Source: an uncultured Paenibacillus sp. (GTDB taxonomy: Bacteria; Bacillota; Bacilli; Paenibacillales; Paenibacillaceae). Taken from it: a stretch of 41,236 nucleotides of DNA. Of this stretch, positions 39,001 to 41,236 are shown in pieces; the first letter of the stretch is position 1, and every line of letters begins with the position of its first letter. A model generated the notes under the pieces. That model made no database searches. It worked only from the letters and a program-made list of their open reading frames with translations, and had not been told where the DNA came from. The stretch is from positions 1-41,236 of the forward strand of contig CAKMKL010000236.1 of NCBI GenBank assembly GCA_927443375.1. Direction: 5' to 3'. The position numbers and the translations under genes are program-made.

Positions 39001-41098
39001 TTCCATTAACCGGCAGCAGCTGATCTTCCATATTGCCTGCCGCGGGATTTTTATTGACAGTTACGGTGATTTCGGACTCGGCTGTGCCGCCGCGTCCGTC
39101 TTTGGCAATGAGCTTGACCTTGGCGGCTCCAGCCGTTTGTCCTGTTACAGTAAGCGTATGACCTGAGAGTTGAGCCGTAGCGATTACAGGATCGCTGCTT
39201 ACCGCCTCGTAAATCAGGCTGTCTGAATCAGCGTCGCTGAACCAGCTGCTTAAATCAATTTCGCGCGCAGTGGCACCAAGCACTACCAGCTGATCTGCGA
39301 CAGCGGAGGTTGCGGCCGGCGGAGTGTTTACACTAATTTTGAAGCTGGAATTCGTTTTCTTCCCGTTCTGGTCATCAGCAGACATCAAGATTGTGATATT
39401 GCTGCCGGCTTTTAATGGAGTAAGTGTCAACTGGGTGCCTGTTAAGACAGCTTTGACAACGGTAGAGCTTCCTGAGACGGCTGTTAGTTTCAGCTGGCTC
39501 TGTTCATCATCTTTGAATACTCCGGCAATATCAATGACTTCACTCGTACCGAGTGTCAGGATACGGTCTGCAACCGGCGCAACGACTTTCGGTGCCGTAT
39601 TTACTACAGGAGAAGAGCCGGTTGTAATAGTGGACGAAGCCGCAGCTGATGTTGATAGAACGGTAGTGCTGTTTATAGCAACATTGGCACCGCCGGATAC
39701 CTGCAGATTCTGCACCGTTCCGGTACTGTTCAAAGCAACAGTCCCGGAACTTTGAACGTTCAGATTAGAAATTACAGCATTACCGGTCAAGCTGAGAGAC
39801 TGATTACCCGTTACAGTTACGTTAGCGACTGAACCGTTAATGGCAACTTGGCTGGCACTCCCGTTAACAACGATATTGCTGAGCGGTGTTGCCGCATTTG
39901 CGCTGATCGTTGCATCCGATGAAACCGTGACTTGTCCGGCCGTGGTGCTGCCTATAGTTTCAAGATGGACCCCCGTTTTGTTAACATCTACAGTGCTCAG
40001 GGTAGAGTTTTCAAAAATAACAGTATTGCTGTCACCGCCAAACACCTCTGTTTTACCGAGTACTTTTACATTTGTGGCTTTGAAATCATGCAGCAGCTTC
40101 GGAGTAACGATCAGGTCGCCGCGTACGGTCAGATTGCGGATCGACAGGTAATCGCCGCGGATCTCCAAATTTCCGTCCAGTGTTGCGCCCTGTCCGTCCA
40201 GCACGAGATTGCCGCTGAATTCCTCCTGCCCTACGGCCGGTTCTTTGCCGCTGCTGTTCAGATACAGTGTGTTCAGAGACTGGATGGTTCTGCCGGAAGA
40301 AGTAAAGGAAACCTCGGCCTTGTTCAGAATATCCTGATTGGCGGGATTCATAAGGCTCACGGATGAGCCGGATAAGGCAAATTTCACGCCGCTTATTGTT
40401 GCGCTGCCGCTGCTCACACTTTGCAGATTTTCCATCGTTGTACCGGAGAAAAAGGTTGCAAAAAGCAGTCCGGCCATCTCCTGGCGCTGTACCCCTGCTT
40501 GCGGTGAAAATTTACCGTCTTCAAGCGGCATATATCCCTTAACAATGGCAGTACGTACATACGGCTTGGCCCATTCAGCCACACTGCTCCAGTCTGCAGG
40601 CGCTGTGAAATCGGCAGTTTCGGGGATGATTTCCTGCCCGGAAGCCCGCACCAGCATCGCTGCTGATTCCTGGCGGGTAATCGGTGCCTTCGGCCAGAAC
40701 TTTCCGGTTCCGTCACCCGACATAATTCCTGCCGCTGTAATCGCGTTAATGGAGCTGCTGCTCCAGCTGGCAGTTTTGACGTCTGTATATGCGCCCTTGG
40801 CGGCGGTTGGCATAAGCTCAAGTGTCCGGAAGAGAATGGCGGCCAGCTCCTGCCTGCTGACGATATCTGCAGGATGGAATTTGCCATCGCTGTAGCCGCC
40901 CATCAGACCAAGCTCTACGGCACGGTTCACGGATTCAAGCAGTGAGCTCTTAATCAAAGTGGCATCCTTTAGAACGGTGAGTTTGCTGGAAGAGTCAGAG
41001 GTCAGGACAGGACCTGCCGCGGCTGCGGCGCTTGAAAGAGGCAGCGCCGCGGCGAGCAGGGAAGACAGAGCTATTTTTTGAAACTTATTCATGGTCAT
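36092..41098 (-). CDS. giant SLH-anchored surface protein with Ig-like repeats and lamin-tail-like C-terminus
   Basis: The start is ATG 41098 (MTMNKFQ), 9 bases after AGGAGG; 1,668 residues. Signal peptide ~1-29. Three S-layer homology modules at ~57-97, 103-155 and 165-212, with the GGYSDGKFHPADIVSRQE, GDGTGKFWPKAPITRQE and EDGKFSPQAGVQRQE cores that bind pyruvylated wall polymer. Residues ~220-490 are Asn/Ser/Val-rich, beta-helix-like repeats. About 497-1419 holds ten Ig/cadherin-like repeats of ~92 residues, each with a DxSxxFsDxDgDxLtYs start and an SGxxLtLtP-TVTAxDgkGGt finish. The last ~165 residues (from ELFFSEYLDGG) resemble a lamin-tail-type domain. It would be an adhesin or S-layer-associated fibre. 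It is probably in the same operon as the gene whose end is at 41,137. Confidence 0.92.
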   Translation of the reverse strand: MTMNKFQKIALSSLLAAALPLSSAAAAAGPVLTSDSSSKLTVLKDATLIKSSLLESVNRAVELGLMGGYSDGKFHPADIVSRQELAAILFRTLELMPTAAKGAYTDVKTASWSSSSINAITAAGIMSGDGTGKFWPKAPITRQESAAMLVRASGQEIIPETADFTAPADWSSVAEWAKPYVRTAIVKGYMPLEDGKFSPQAGVQRQEMAGLLFATFFSGTTMENLQSVSSGSATISGVKFALSGSSVSLMNPANQDILNKAEVSFTSSGRTIQSLNTLYLNSSGKEPAVGQEEFSGNLVLDGQGATLDGNLEIRGDYLSIRNLTVRGDLIVTPKLLHDFKATNVKVLGKTEVFGGDSNTVIFENSTLSTVDVNKTGVHLETIGSTTAGQVTVSSDATISANAATPLSNIVVNGSASQVAINGSVANVTVTGNQSLSLTGNAVISNLNVQSSGTVALNSTGTVQNLQVSGGANVAINSTTVLSTSAAASSTITTGSSPVVNTAPKVVAPVADRILTLGTSEVIDIAGVFKDDEQSQLKLTAVSGSSTVVKAVLTGTQLTLTPLKAGSNITILMSADDQNGKKTNSSFKISVNTPPAATSAVADQLVVLGATAREIDLSSWFSDADSDSLIYEAVSSDPVIATAQLSGHTLTVTGQTAGAAKVKLIAKDGRGGTAESEITVTVNKNPAAGNMEDQLLPVNGIPVEFPLDQLFSDDDLDPLTFAALSSNPASVGAAVYGDKLILTPQVHGQSTVTVSVEDGRGGSSQVTFDVNVNTIPQASAIPDRSMKEADEPYSILLSDYFSDADSDHLTFSVQSSSPAVAAAEVAGDILKLNPAGHGVTTISVVANDGYAGIVSSSFELIVNDTPETGTTPLGDQMLQENGDTLTVDLSTAFADPEGDDLTYTVNSSDNGLAAVSITGHTLSVTPKSHGTATVTVTATDSYGAAAQQTFTAVINAKPVAAAIAAQSLPHYGLPQELELSSYFNDPDGDALVYSATSADAATAEAAVTGSKLTLTPKSPGTTKVTVQAHDGKGGITEYTFDVTVLHNQAPVFAGVSKQILQENGSSVDLELSALFSDPEQDAIMYSVQSEDTSIVVTLLTGTKLTLTPKASGFVKVQVKASDDKGNETTQDIEALVNAAPLSIAGSLPDLDLQENGSPLEIDLLPVFTDPEGEPLTYTAESGDSAKAAVSVTGSKLTISPKAYGSPVIQVTASDADGGKTKVSFTVHVNAAPKAVDGKLTSTTLYTGSPATEIDLSTAFTDADGDTLSFSASTDAGSNVNAAVSGKMLKLTPAAEGTAVITVTAQDQRGGQVTVSFTVTVSSKQNTAPEVVSAISPQILTPGVTNTRTYDLSQLFEDADGDTLTYTAVIDSAAAGAVNVSGNVLSLSPAAGTSASGIVTVTASDGKGGTAAYNFALTTAQLVSNGLVPINTKQGVQSLSYDISKLFPGQTSFKVYMGTADSTFTGPAPLNGTVWTGTPMPGYVWIVGADGRAIVLSITVSPQGSGELFFSEYLDGGDGRIAVELYYKNTGTPIASPQGYTIEVYRYMKNTQTISSTSQTINTQWPTISPYIFINDIFYDAFDIMNIWYYNDELSLYNPSSYDVVAIVLKKNGQIVDMLGNPASTQKFLSSGGTIIRKPGIYTGSGQFSLEGEWNVFPKGTYQYFGTHSI

Positions 41099-41136
41099 CA
41101 GAGAGCGCCTCCTGGTCAAATATAAAGAAATAAAGA

Positions 41137-41236
41137 TTAGTCTGCGTTGTAGCTTCCCAGATCAGCGGTATAATCTGTCCCTTCATCGGCCCAGTCGCTG
41201 GCCTCATAAGTAGAGGAGCCGATGACAGTGCCGGAT
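41137..41236 (-). CDS. 3' end of a surface protein with a lamin-tail-like C-terminus
   Basis: Thirty-two codons and TAA (41137-41139) are visible: SGTVIGSSTYEASDWADEG, then YTADLGSYNAD. The pattern matches the C-terminus of the neighbouring giant protein (SGQFSLEGEWNVFPKGTYQYFG), suggesting that both end in the same type of domain. The rest lies outside the window. The next gene starts 38 bases later on the same strand, so they are probably co-transcribed. Confidence 0.6.
   Translation of the reverse strand, partial: SGTVIGSSTYEASDWADEGTDYTADLGSYNAD

Overview
The window looks like chromosomal DNA of a Paenibacillus-type Firmicute. The inferred basis is strong GGAGG ribosome sites throughout, a YesM/YesN two-component pair beside a sugar ABC importer, a very large SLH-domain surface protein, stalk-domain and LLM-oxidoreductase genes, and families of short intergenic repeats. 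No tRNA, rRNA or CRISPR array was seen, and no intact transposase.

Positions 1-13,500 are an AT-richer, accessory-looking region. It holds an edge-truncated phosphotransferase (APH-like), a P-loop kinase-like gene, a decayed lipoprotein gene, a 40-residue membrane protein, a membrane-anchored zinc peptidase-like protein, and a nucleotidyltransferase bounded on both sides by attC-like folded sites. A HAD-hydrolase fragment, a peptidase-S51-like gene and a possible serine-hydrolase fragment follow. Small genes are separated by a recurring composite element: a palindrome, then a terminator-like hairpin, then a GGGCAG-centred inverted repeat. Next come a LytTR/ABC regulator with its ABC exporter, a lipoprotein, a VanZ-family protein with a C-terminal sugar-binding-like domain, a VOC protein, and a self-contained membrane protein/TetR operon with a readable promoter and operator.

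Positions 13,600-19,030 carry an LLM flavin oxidoreductase, a broken peptidase-G2 appendage-like gene, a 26-residue single-helix peptide gene with its own ribosome site and hairpin, two small secreted proteins (one frameshifted), and a methyltransferase-TPR protein. Positions 19,200-28,900 look more like core genome: an Nramp metal transporter, a three-gene sugar ABC importer (binding protein and two permeases), the divergent YesM/YesN pair that probably controls it, and an SH3-amidase cell-wall hydrolase.

Positions 29,000-33,800 contain a TIR-like (Cap12/PF10137-type) protein with a GAF-like C-terminus followed by a small charged protein, a divergent MFS transporter/HTH regulator pair, and a second LLM oxidoreductase. 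Positions 33,786-41,236 contain a MITE-like inverted-repeat element, a secreted PQQ-type beta-propeller, the catalytic 3' end (domains V and VI) of a group II intron, a roughly 1,668-residue SLH/Ig-repeat/lamin-tail-like surface protein, and the 3' end of a second gene with a similar C-terminus.

The most interesting candidates are the attC-like sites around the nucleotidyltransferase, the composite repeat family that coincides with gene truncations, and the TIR-GAF plus small-protein operon. All family names come from reading motifs by eye; no database search was run.
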